From NCBI RefSeq assembly GCF_050908995.1, contig NC_135126.1:2976001-3040000 (forward strand): a stretch of DNA of 64,000 bases. The letters are read 5' to 3'. The notes below the pieces were generated by a model. That model had not been told where the DNA came from. It saw only the letters and a program-made list of their open reading frames with translations, and did no database searches. Source of the DNA: Andrena cerasifolii. Taxonomy: Eukaryota; Arthropoda; Insecta; Hymenoptera; Andrenidae. Shown in pieces: positions 21,683 to 32,140 of this stretch. The position numbers and the translations under genes are program-made. How positions within the stretch are numbered: the stretch's first letter is position 1; each line of letters opens with the position of its first letter.

Positions 21683-24600
21683 GAATTCGTTTGACGAAAG
21701 GATTCGCGGGGAAAGAAGAAAGACAGAGAGGTTTTGAGATGAAATCCAAGCTATCATAAGATGAAAATAATGTGAGACTATTTTACAATGGGCTTCGTCT
21801 ATTTGAATTGCAAATAAGTTTTTCGCGAATTATTAAGTGCGCGATGAATTTAGCGCGTAAGAAACGAAGGGGGCACTATATGTGCATAACGAAACATGGA
21901 AGGAATGGTGCTTCTTTGTCTAAAAAATAATTTAATACACCAGCAATTTAAATCGCGTAATTAGTCATAACGGAGATAGCAACGTGTTTCACTTGAGATT
22001 CGTGGCTGCTGAAAGATTTCGATTTAATGGAAGGAGGACACGTCTTTGTTACGCGAGGAAAATTAAAATAACATCCTACTTGTATAAAATGGGGGCCAGT
22101 TATCCTCGAATGCGGATTCGTGCCTGACATCATCTACTATGATGGACGACACAATTATCCTTGGATGGTTGTATCAATACGTGACTACGCGGTATAATTA
22201 AATTGCACTTCTGAACATTACTGGTGAATTTCACAATTAAATGGAACAGTAATTACGATTAATGGGATCGATGGAGAATATGAATTAATCGGGAATTTCA
22301 AATTAAAATACGACGAGCATCAAATGTCAGTCACTAGAGCTGTTGATTGTCTCATATTTTACTGTCAGCTGTGTTTAAAGTTCAGAGAAGTTGAAACCGG
22401 GTACTTTTAAACAAAATTACTTTCTCGATCTGTCGTGCTCACTGCTTCGCTCTAATCTGTGCGTAATTCTATCCTCGGCTGCTTCCCTCAACGCATCGTG
22501 CGTTCGAATAAAACTGAGAACACGGTTTCGTATTTTATCGAAGGAAAATACGCGATCAAAGCCCATTAACCTAACGGGTTCGAAATTAATTAGCGAACGC
22601 TATTAATTATCTCCCGGCTGATTTTAATTCTCACTCGCCGACAGTCGTTAATTCCTGTTAAAGCCATTCACGCCCTGTCGAGTCCGCGTGGCTACTCTCG
22701 CGATGATTAAACTCTGTTGTTTTGCTGGAATGACTTTAACAACAATCGAAATTCAACTACACTGTCACTCCACATTGCCACGAACAGCAGAGACACTAAC
22801 GTCCATTAAGAAACTGTTTCAAATGCCCAGCAACCAAACGCTGTCGTTCACTGCGAGAGAAAATTCACGAGTGAAAGATCCTTAGCTCAAAAAAAAAAAA
22901 AAAAAAAAAAATCAACGTTAAATGAAACGATGGATTCGTTGAATTCGATCACAAGTTCCTAACAGAGTCTCCTGAATTTATTACGTAATTTCAAATGAAT
23001 TCATTACTTAAAGTAACGAAGAGTCGCTCCGCGTGTTATTTGACTGTCGAACTGTCTCGAGGAGGCGCTGCTCTGCCCACTCGTTGAAGTCTCCACTCCG
23101 GAGCCGAGGCGCCAGCCGTTGCGATGCTAATGCACAATCGCACCGGGGGGAAAAAGAAACCATTGGAGTGTGTATCGCGAAGAGAATTTTCCATCGCTCG
23201 CGTGAGTACCGTTGCTAACAACTGTCGGCAATAAACTTGTCCTTTTTCCCGCCACGAGTCCACCGTAATGTGTGGCTGATCTTCCGCGACTCCGTTCGGA
23301 CGGAATCCTCACGGAGGCGTTACCGTTCATCTGTTCTCCGCGCAGAAACCGTAATTTAGCCACCTCATGCCCGTAGAAACGAACCGGGGAATATAATAGC
23401 CTCTGCTTTAACGGTCCCTCCAGTTCCCCGTGGCAAATCGTGCCTTTTCCTCGCGACAGTTTCCGTTCGATGGGACGAGGAATTTCGAGCACCATTGTTG
23501 CCCTGTCACCGTGACAGCGATCAGAAGAACGTCGTTATCCGCTATTTCTTTATGGAGTTACAGTTGCCGGAGATTGCAGAAAGTGGGAAGGATATTCTTG
23601 GATTTATACAGGGATTCTCGTGGGAGAATTTTAAAGGGGAAGAGGGGGTAGTGTTGCCTTTACATTCCACTGTGTGTTTCGCAGAAATTCGTAGAAATCG
23701 TTGGGTACCTATGTATTAGGGCGATGCTTATTTGACCCCAAAAAATTAGTTTTGTATTTCTTCGCGGGGCACCCTGTAAATGTGTTCACCCTTGGCTAAG
23801 TAACGTGGTATTAATTTTATTTTTTCCGCTAAAAAAACTGCTTACATATATCGCACGCTTAGTAATAAAAGAATCCAACTCCCACATAAACAAAATGTAA
23901 ACGTAATTCTTTTTTATATTGTACTCCGTAAAGGAAAAACGTATTAAATAGAAAACCGGTGCAAAAATTTGGGGGCGCCAAAAATTATCTTGCATAAGGG
24001 TGCCAACCAACCTCGCGCCGGCCCTGGTAATAACTTAAACCATTTGCTCTTTTAACAATTCTTTCTTAGGGATATAAGAGATATTTTCAAATAAGAATGT
24101 TTGCAAAATATTAAAAATAAATTAGGTAAATTTTTGCTTGCGTAATGCTCGCCCCCACGTTGTGAACACGATTCCGATTGCCCGATTCATCTAAAAGCAA
24201 AATCGCTGTATATGAATATCCTTTAACTCAAAATCTACAACGTGGAAGTTGATAAAAAAATTTTAATTAAAATTCACGAAATTATACAAAAAAATATCGA
24301 CTTCGAAGGATTTTACTGAATTAATTCTGTGATAAATGTTGCTAAAGTTATGCGATCTTAGTGAGCCAGTTCCACACGGAGAAAAGTGTTTTGTAGGTTC
24401 AGTCAAGATTTCAACAAACATTTCACCGTCTTGAGAAACATATTTTTGAGAAAAACGGCTTTAAAGCTTTTACGCTGTAGCTCTCGCAATTTTTCGAATT
24501 TTTCAATGAAATTTTTTTTAAATACTTCCAAGACTTGTAGCTATCATAAACAATCTTTAAAAAAAATCCATTTCTTTTACCTCGAAATACCCATTACCCA

Positions 24601-25740
24601 TGTGCCTACCCCTTAAGTAAAAAATACAATTTCACTTAAAATTTTAATAAGCGGGTAGCAACCTCTAAAACATTATGAAATGTAATCAAATTTTAACGAG
24701 GCCCTTTTTTCAACATAGAGAAGAAACTGTTAGGGTGCCCCAGCGATATATCAATCACCACCCCAGTACGTATTGTAGATTGTGCATAACAAAGAAGTAA
24801 AAAGAAGTCGATATGGAATGTTGAACATTCTAAAGCAGTTCACTGCTCGAACGGAATTTGAAAGAATAGGAAACACGCGTTGCTACGTAATTAATCGCGA
24901 AGTATGATCTAAAAAATTACAAAATCTCGTACTTTCATAACAACGAAGTAGGTCTATAGGAAGCCGCTGAGCATTTCCATTAAAAACCTATTCCGCTCGT
25001 AGATACAGAAGACATAAATATCCGCGTCCTACCAAAAAAACTGCACGCCCAGCCAGTAAAACGAAAAACTAACCCAAGGAAGCAATCAAATAAAATTACA
25101 CCGCGCTGCTCAACGTTACAAACTAGTTCATGAAGAAATCCATAAATCCATGTAATTGTGATTAGAATCCAGTTACTGCAGACGAAATAACTGTTCAAGC
25201 TTCGAAGTGTGAAACGATCCCGCGCCGCAATTGTATACCTACTCTTCCCTGATAGACCCCCCCCCCCCCGTAAGAAGACAATAATCCGGTGGTCTCATCG
25301 TCGAATTTCCCATCGCGAGATTTTCGCCACTGTTCGCCGGGCAGTTACGTGGCGAGCGTGGAAAGCATCGGTCGTGACGCGAGGAATCCCGTTTCCACGG
25401 GACGCGGTCGCATAATGGGATGATTAATACCGCGGCGCTGGGTTATGCAAGGTGTTAATGCATCGATTATGTGCACGCGGGCACGGATGCATCCCGGCAC
25501 AGGGAGAAGGAGGGAGCAGGCGACTTTCTCTGATGCAAATATGTGTGCCAGCGGCACCTTTCCGACCGCGACGCTCCCACGAACGGCCGCTTTTCACTTT
25601 TCATTCAGGCAACCGGGTGGGCATCAGAGTATCCTCCGTTGAATCGGGGACCACGATCAAGGATGGCCGCCGAGGAAGTTCACGGCCGCGAGCTTTGGAG
25701 GACACTTGAACAGGCGCGATTCAAATTAGTCGCGTTTCAA
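21683..25740. other. Intergenic/intronic stretch without a supported gene
   Basis: Mostly AT-rich. Contains a 22-bp A run (about 22889), a GC-rich patch at 23030-23520, CACCCTGTA-type end motif near 23770, a GCGCCGGCCC motif near 24015 beside GGGGGCGCCAAAAATT (a dispersed-repeat look), CTACCCCTTAAG near 24606 (possible right end of a TTAA element without a found left end), a C run at 25259-25269 and a GC-rich patch at 25300-25690. No coding exon recognised. Confidence 0.45.
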
Positions 25741-26150
25741 AACATTATTATTACGCTCCAACAGTATCTGGAGGAAATCGGGTATAGCATGTAGGTTGTA
25801 TTTTCTGGCACTTCGATGACAGAAAATCCGTTCATGAAATCCGCTACTGAAAATGCGCAGGCTGGATGCGCGTGATTATTATGTGGTCGGCTCCTCGAAG
25901 CGACAGAAAATATAACCTAATTGCTATACCCGATTTCCTAAAGATACTGTTGTGACGTAATAATAAGATTTTGAAGGGATGATAAAAAGTTCACAAATGT
26001 TTCGTAAAAGAACGAAATGGCCACTAAACATTTGTTGTCATATACCATATGCTTAGGTTATTTTTTCTGTTACTTCGAGGAGCCGACCACATAATAATCA
26101 CGCGCATCCTGACTGTGCATTTTCAGTAGCGGATTTCATGAACGAATTCT
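25741..26150. repeat. Three-armed inverted repeat
   Basis: Segment A (about 25745-25812: CAACAGTATCTGGAGGAAAT, CGGGTATAGCATGTAGGTTG) is inverted at about 25903-25965 (CAGAAAATATAACCTAATTG, CTATACCCGATTTCCTAAAG). Segment B (about 25818-25910: GTTCATGAAATCCGCTACTG, GTGGTCGGCTCCTCGAAGC) is inverted at about 26065-26150 (TTCGAGGAGCCGACCAC, CAGTAGCGGATTTCATGAAC). Overlapping palindromes of this kind suggest a partly duplicated foldback element. Confidence 0.65.
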
Positions 26151-26694
26151 GAACTGGAATAATTATGAAACACAATGTTTACGGGGTTTATTACTATTTT
26201 ATGATGCTGCAATTCCTTTAATGTTCCTGTCCATATAACCGTTGGCTATTAACAAATAATATAAAAAGGGTACTCAAAAATATTGGGATGGCTTAGTGCA
26301 CACATATTGTATGTCTACTTTTTATGAAATTTGAGTTTTTATATGCAAGAAATAGAGCTTGACTGTTTATGCTGCATAAAAATTGCATTTTTATCTTTTT
26401 TATAAATTCATCAAAAATTATATTTTTGTTTATTGTATGTCCCTGAATTTATTATGCTGAGTGCACAAATGTTGTGTGTCCATGCCAGAGGATGAAAATA
26501 GTCTTGGAAAAATGTGACAATAAATAAAAAAATTTTAAAGTCTTCCTATATCTACCGCGAATTACTTTTTTATTCCTGTTACTTTAAAAATAAATATAAT
26601 ATTGAAGTGAGATTATTTCCAGTATTATTCCTTTCATTCATTTTTATATAATATCATTCAGTATAGTATGTCCTCCTCTGTACTTGGTTACAAT
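26151..26694. other. AT-rich non-coding stretch
   Basis: Contains GGGTACTCAAAAATATTGGG near 26268, which resembles Tc1/mariner-type ends (GGTGTCCCAAAAGTATTGGG style), without a visible transposase. Confidence 0.35.
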
Positions 26695-27810
26695 AGCATT
26701 CTGAAAATTTTCGCCTGATTTTGGCCAATATATCAGGAGAACATGAAGTGGAAAGAGGTATACTAAATTTCAGAACAGTCACTGTCTCGAAACATCTGCG
26801 CCACTTCTCGCTCTTTGATTTGCTCTCCGGAGACGTTACTTTGTGCCATCTCTTTCGACGGCATGTTCTCCTGTTACAAAGCCCAATTTTGTGCATTCTG
26901 AAAATTTTCGCCAGATTTTAGCCAATATATCAGGAGAACATGAAGCGAAAAGAGGTATTCTGAATTTCAGCTTCGAAGGCATCCTCGATTCTCTCTCCGA
27001 AGACGTTACTTAGTGCCACCTCTTTCCACATCATGTTCTCCTGTTACAAAGCCCAATTTTGTGCATTCTGAAAATTTTCGCCAGATTTTGGCCAATATAT
27101 CAGGAGAACATGAAGCGAAAAGAGGTATTCTGAATTTCAGCTTCGAAGGCATCCTCGATTCTCTCTCCGAAGACGTTACTTAGTGCCACCTCTTTCCACA
27201 TCATGTTCTCCTGTTACAAAGCCCAATTTTGTGCATTCTGAAAATTTTCGCCAGATTTTGGCCAATATATCAGGAGAACATGAAGCGAAAAGAGGTATTC
27301 TGAATTTCAGCTTCGAAGGCATCCTCGATTCTCTCTCCGAAGACGTTACTTAGTGCCACCTCTTTCCACATCATGTTCTCCTGTTACAAAGCCCAATTTT
27401 GTGCATTCTGAAAATTTTCGCCAGATTTTGGCCAATATATCAGGAGAACATGAAGCGAAAAGAGGTATTCTGAATTTCAGCTTCGAAGGCATCCTCGATT
27501 CTCTCTCCGAAGACGTTACTTAGTGCCACCTCTTTCCACATCATGTTCTCCTGTTACAAAGCCCAATTTTGTGCATTCTGAAAATTTTCGCCAGATTTTG
27601 GCCCAGGTATCAGGAGAACATGAAGCGAAAAGAGGTATTCTGAATTTCAGCTTCGAAGGCATTCTCGATTCTCTCTCCGAAGACGTTACTTAGTGCCACC
27701 TCTTTCGACATCATGTTCTCCTAGTACAAAGCCCAATTTTGTGCATTCTGAAAATTTTTGCCAGATTTTGGCCCAGGTATCAGGAGAACATGAAGTGGAA
27801 AGAGGTATAC
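26695..27810 (+). repeat. 170-bp satellite array, plus orientation
   Basis: The motif GTGCATTCTGAAAATTTTCG recurs at 26891, 27061, 27231, 27401, 27571 and 27741, a period of exactly 170 bp. Monomers are nearly identical. The first unit (26702-26890) is a longer variant with CAGTCACTGTCTCGAAACAT. Each monomer holds its own inverted repeat: CAGGAGAACATGAAGCGAAA followed by AGAGGTA, and CACCTCTTTCCACATCATG followed by TTCTCCTG. Each copy can therefore form a hairpin, consistent with a satellite grown from a small MITE. Confidence 0.93.
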
Positions 27811-28566
27811 TAAAGGGTATAGCCGGTTAAGATGGTCAAATGTGCCCTTGAACCGAATTCGACTCACGATGAATCATTCGAAAGCTTATTAAAAAAGAAA
27901 CATTTGTGGCAATTTTCAACTTCGTATCTCCACCCGGAGGGTAGTAAAGGGCAAAAATAGGAAATCAGGTTTTTGCCGAATTTCTCCTATACTAGGGGAT
28001 GAAAATTTTTGAAAAAAATCAGAGGCATTTATGTTATCAGGGCACATATTAGAGAATTGTTTCAGATTTTTAAATTAAAAAACCAAGCTGTGAAAAATAA
28101 AAAACCACGAAAAAATCGGTTTTTAATTTTTTTAACTGCGACGCAACAAATTGAAAAATCTGAAAAAAATTCAGGACAATAGTAACAATCATACGTATTT
28201 AAAGTAAAAATATAATTATAGTGCCAAGCCTGCTTCGATACATAATCGGCATTTTTCAGCACTTTTTGGCGTTTTTTATTTTTCACAGCTTGGTTTTTCA
28301 ATTTAAAAATCTGAAACAATTCTCTAGTATGTGCCCCGATAACAGAAATGCCTCTGATTTTTTTCAAAATTTTTCATCCCCTAGTATAGGAGAAATTCAG
28401 CAAAAACCTGATTTCCTATTTTTGCCCTTTACTACCCTCCGGTGGGAGATACGAAGTTGAAAATTGCCACAAATGTTTCTTTTTTAATAAGCTTTCGAAT
28501 GATTCATCGTGAGTCGAATTCGGTTCAAGGGCACATTTGACCATCTTAATCGGCTATACCCTTTAG
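27811..28566. mobile_element. Palindromic MITE at the centre of the satellite
   Basis: Ends TAAAGGGTATAGCCGGTTAA and TTAATCGGCTATACCCTTTA. The arms, about 340 bp, include GTGCCCTTGAACCGAATTCG / CGAATTCGGTTCAAGGGCAC and ACCAAGCTGTGAAAAATAAA / its mirror. The centre is near 28188. The symmetry continues outward into the flanking satellite (GTATAC at 27805-27810 and 28566-28571, then inverted monomers on each side). Confidence 0.88.
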
Positions 28567-29700
28567 TATACCTCTTTTCGCTTCATGTTCTCCTGATATA
28601 TTGGCCAAAATCTGGCGAAAATTTTCAGAATGCACAAAATTGGGCTTTGTAACAGGAGAACATGATGTCGAAAGAGGTGGCACTAAGTAACGTCTTCGGA
28701 GAGAGAATCGAGGATGCCTTCGAAGCTGAAATTCAGAATACCTCTTTTCGCTTCATGTTCTCCTGATATATTGGCCAAAATCTGGCGAAAATTTTCAGAA
28801 TGCAAAAAATTGGGCTTTGTAACAGGAGAACATGATGTGGAAAGAGGTGGCACTAAGTAACGTCTTCGGAGAGAGAATCGAGGATGCCTTCGAAGCTGAA
28901 ATTCAGAATACCTCTTTTCGCTTCATGTTCTCCTGATATATTGGCCAAAATCTGGCGAAAATTTTCAGAATGCACAAAATTGGGCTTTGTAACAGGAGAA
29001 CATGATGTCGAAAGAGGTGGCACTAAGTAACGTCTTCGGAGAGAGAATCGAGGATGCCTTCGAAGCTGAAATTCAGAATACCTCTTTTCGATTCATGTTC
29101 TCCTGATACCTGGGCCAAAATCTGGCAAAAATTTTCAGAATGCACAAAATTGGGCTTTGTAACAGGAGAACATGATGTCAGAAGAGGTGGCACTAAGTAA
29201 TGTCTCCGGAGAGAGAATCGAAGATGCCTTCGCAGCTGAAATTCAGAATACCTCTTTTCGCTTCATGTTCTCCTGATACCTGGGCCAAAATCTGGCAAAA
29301 ATTTTCAGAATGCACAAAATTGGGCTTTGTAACAGGAGAACATGATGTGGAAAGAGGTGGCACTAAGTAACGTCTTCGGAGAGAGAATCGAGGATGCCTT
29401 CGAAGCTGAAATTCAGAATACCTCTTTTCGCTTCATGTTCTCCTGATATATTGGCCAAAATCTGGCGAAAATTTTCAGAATGCAAAAAATTGGGCTTTGT
29501 AACAGGAGAACATGATGTGGAAAGAGGTGGCACTAAGTAACGTCTTCGGAGAGAGAATCGAGGATGCCTTCGAAGCTGAAATTCAGAATACCTCTTTTCG
29601 CTTCATGTTCTCCTGATATATTGGCCAAAATCTGGCGAAAATTTTCAGAATGCACAAAATTGGGCTTTGTAACAGGAGAACATGATGTCGAAAGAGGTGG
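28567..29700 (-). repeat. 170-bp satellite array, minus orientation
   Basis: The same monomer in reverse: CAGAATGCA at 28626, 28796, 28966, 29136, 29306, 29476 and 29646, again exactly 170 bp apart. The variant TGCAAAAAAT with GATGTGG occurs at 28796 and 29476, four monomers (680 bp) apart, suggesting a four-unit higher-order duplication. The array stops abruptly at 29700, where it joins an inner part of the MITE. Confidence 0.93.
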
Positions 29701-30190
29701 CAAAAATAGGAAATCAGGTTTTTGCCGAATTTCTCCTATACTAGGGGATGAAAAATTTTGAAAAAAATCAGAGGCATTTCTGTTATCGGGGTACATATCA
29801 GAGAATTGTTTCAGATTTTTAAATTGAAAAACCAAGCTGTGAAAAATAAAAAACGCCAAAAAATGCTGAAAAATGCCGATTGTGTATCGAAGCAGGCTTG
29901 GCACTATAATTATATTTTTACTGTAAGTACGTATGATTGTTAATATTGTCCTGAATTTTTTTCAAATTTTTAAATTGAAAAACCAAGCTGTGAAAAATAA
30001 AAAACGCCAAAAAATGCTGAAAAATGCCGATTGTGTATCGAACCAGGCTTGGCACTATAATTATATTTTTACTGTAAGTACGTATGATTGTTACTATTGT
30101 CCTGAATTTTTTTCAGATTTTTCAATTCGGTGCGCCGCAGTTAAAAAAATTAAAAACCGATTTTTTCGTCGTTTTTTCCGTGTCAGAGTA
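29701..30190. mobile_element. Truncated, inverted copy of the palindromic MITE with internal duplication
   Basis: Begins inside the element at GGCAAAAATAGGAAATCAGG, with GGCA shared with the satellite end. A segment of about 155 bp is tandemly duplicated (about 29811-29965 and 29966-30120, both with ACCAAGCTGTGAAAAATAAA and CAGGCTTGGCACTATAATTA). Ends near AAACCGATTTTTTCGTCG. Confidence 0.8.
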
Positions 30191-30351
30191 ACTTATACGT
30201 CGAATTGCTTCATGAAATAAGTGTTTTATGCGATCTTCAATGTTTATACGTACAGCAAAACATCATAGGAATTAAATAAACTGAAAAAACCGATTCATTT
30301 GCCTTAAAGTTGCAAATAAGAGGCGCTCCAAAATTCTGCGTCTCTTCGTTA

Positions 30352-30540
30352 AACAGTCACTGTGTCGAAACATCTGCGCCACTTCTCGCTCTTTAATTTG
30401 CTCTCCGGAGACATTACTTTGTGCCATCTCTTTCGACGGCATGTTCTCCTGTTACAAAGCCCAATTTTGTGCATTCTGAAAATTTTCGCCAGATTTTGGC
30501 CAATATATCAGGAGAACATGAAGTGGAAAGAGGTATACGA
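30352..30540 (+). repeat. Detached satellite monomer, variant type
   Basis: Nearly identical to the first, variant monomer of the plus array (26770-26960): CAGTCACTGTGTCGAAACAT, CGACGGCATGTTCTCCTG and the usual TATCAGGAGAACATGAAGTG. Plus orientation. Confidence 0.85.
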
Positions 30541-30723
30541 AAAACGAAAAATCCCGAACCCATATTTCGGGCCAGATTGTGTCGGTATACAGCGCGCTGC
30601 ATTACCCGTGTCTACCCCCTTAACACGATGGGATATCACCGTAAGGAATTTTTGCTATTGGGCAGGTCATAACGGTCACGAATTATAAACGTTCGCAACC
30701 GGGGGAAACCTACCCGTAAAGTT

Positions 30724-30851
30724 GCCAGCAGCAAGGAAAAACGCACCAGGAAAAAAACGGTCACCCATCTTTCCCCAATACGCGCCCCACGATGCTTAAC
30801 TTCGGTGATCGAACGAGAACCGGTGTTTCCATCGCGGCCACTGCCGCTGGC
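30724..30851 (-). rRNA. 5S rRNA-like gene or pseudogene, near full length
   Basis: On the minus strand: GCCAGCGGCAGTGGCCGCGA, then CACCGGTTCTCGTTCGATCA, CCGAAGTTAAGCATCG, GGGGCGCG, GATGGGTGACCG and a 3' end GCTGCTGGC. Order and motifs are those of insect 5S rRNA. The first nine bases (GCCAGCGGC) can pair with the last nine (GCTGCTGGC, with G-U), so the closing helix survives. At 128 nt it is slightly longer than the usual 120. A run of seven T after GTGACCG would probably stop Pol III early, and the region between GGGCGCG and GATGGG is altered. Most likely a diverged pseudogene. Confidence 0.65.
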
Positions 30852-30859
30852 ACGAGGAT

Positions 30860-31660
30860 CGTGCACAGGCCGCCGTGATCTCGCGGTGAAAATACCCTAT
30901 CGCGCACTTGGGTCGAGTATCATGAAATTTCCTGCGCTAAAAATCGGAGGACGCAGGGAATAGACAGGATCCCCGGAGACAGAGGGAGAGGAGAGCCGTA
31001 TTACAGACGACGCGAGGGTCTTATCGCATTTTCCATTCACGGAAATCGCATGTACATGCTCGCACATACGCGGCGCGCATCGGCCATGGCCACGTAAGTG
31101 CATTTCCATGGAGACGCCGTAGTCATAAACCTCGGGTTCACCTTAAGGTTGCCAGGAGGTGCGAATTATTGCTCTCCGTTTAAATTGCACGAGATTTTTC
31201 CGGGTTCGCCGGATACCATGGCGGACGGGACCCTCTTCTTCCTTGCCCTTCTGGAGGGCAGGCACAATCTTATTGCGACTGCACCGGCGCACCGCTCGGG
31301 AGGATCGCGAGACAAACTCCGGGCTGGAATTATAAGCGTCTCGCGGCGAGCTCTCGCGGGTGCACGAATCGCGGAAATTACGAGGACGACGCGAAATATG
31401 ACTCGTGCTTCTCTTTCGTTCGACCGTGACCCATAAATCTGCTCCGAAGCTCTCGTACGCTCGTGGCCTTTGCATAAGCAACTCGGAGCAAGACATCCAG
31501 CGTCCATATTTTCCTTCTCGTCATTGTTACGCGAAACTACGCTGGCGTTCCTTCCAGAGTGTTGCTCGACGTGCAAGAACGTCAACATTCCTTCAGCCAC
31601 ATGGTATCGAAGAGGAGTTTACTAGTTTAGCATTTTTTAATCTGGGGCTTCGTTTCCAGA
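30860..31660. other. GC-rich non-coding stretch
   Basis: CpG-containing sequence with overlapping frames on both strands and no recognisable domain. No gene called; could be regulatory. Confidence 0.35.
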
Positions 31661-31797
31661 GTGTAAAGCCGGGAATCCACCGGGAAGCTGAGCTAAGCTG
31701 TGCTATGCGATGCTGTTTTTTAACGTAGCTTTTGGTGGAGACGGTTCCATAAGAATGTATTGAACCTAATTTTTTTAAAACGTAGTTTAGTGTGTCG
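31661..31797 (-). mobile_element. Short copy of the GGGAATCCACC repeat family
   Basis: CCGGGAATCCACCGGGAAGC at the left; CGTAGCTTTTGGTGGAGACG and CCATAAGAATGTATTGAACC at the right match, in reverse, 53789-53860 (CATCCTTATGAAATCG, CCACCAAAAGCTACG). A compact relative of the element at 53761-54723. It ends directly against the TTAA element at 31798. Confidence 0.6.
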
Positions 31798-32140
31798 TTA
31801 AGGGGATCTTCCGGTCTAGAGCCCCCCAAAATAGGTGATATTTAGGAATTAATTAAAGGAAAACTACTATATATAATTTAATGGGACATTTATGTACATT
31901 TTTAACTAAAAATTAAGTTTTTGTATATTGTAAATATATGCTGAAATACCTCTGGATAATCTCTTTTCATACGTATAAATAATTTATGTGTTATATTTTT
32001 TTGCAAACAAATAAACCTATATTACCTATTTTGAAGTCCATTCTACCAGTTGCCATTAATAACATGGTTTCTTAAAGTCATATTTAGATTATTATTTATA
32101 TAAAGTTTAGACAGATTTCAATAATTTCATATATTTACAA
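31798..32140. mobile_element. Partial TTAA element (GGGGATCTTCCG end)
   Basis: TTAAGGGGATCTTCCGGTCT followed by AATAGGTGAT, TTTAGGAATT and AAAGGAAAACTACT matches the complement of the right end of 50918-51634. No matching right end found, so probably truncated. Confidence 0.6.

Noticed and set aside
26695..29700. CRISPR-like array (regular repeats)
   Set aside because: The entire 170-bp unit repeats with no unique spacers, and the window is eukaryotic; it is a satellite.
28062..30220. Lys-rich and Phe-rich frames recurring at 28 and 29.7 kb
   Set aside because: They are copies of the palindromic MITE in different orientations and lack any recognisable protein domain.
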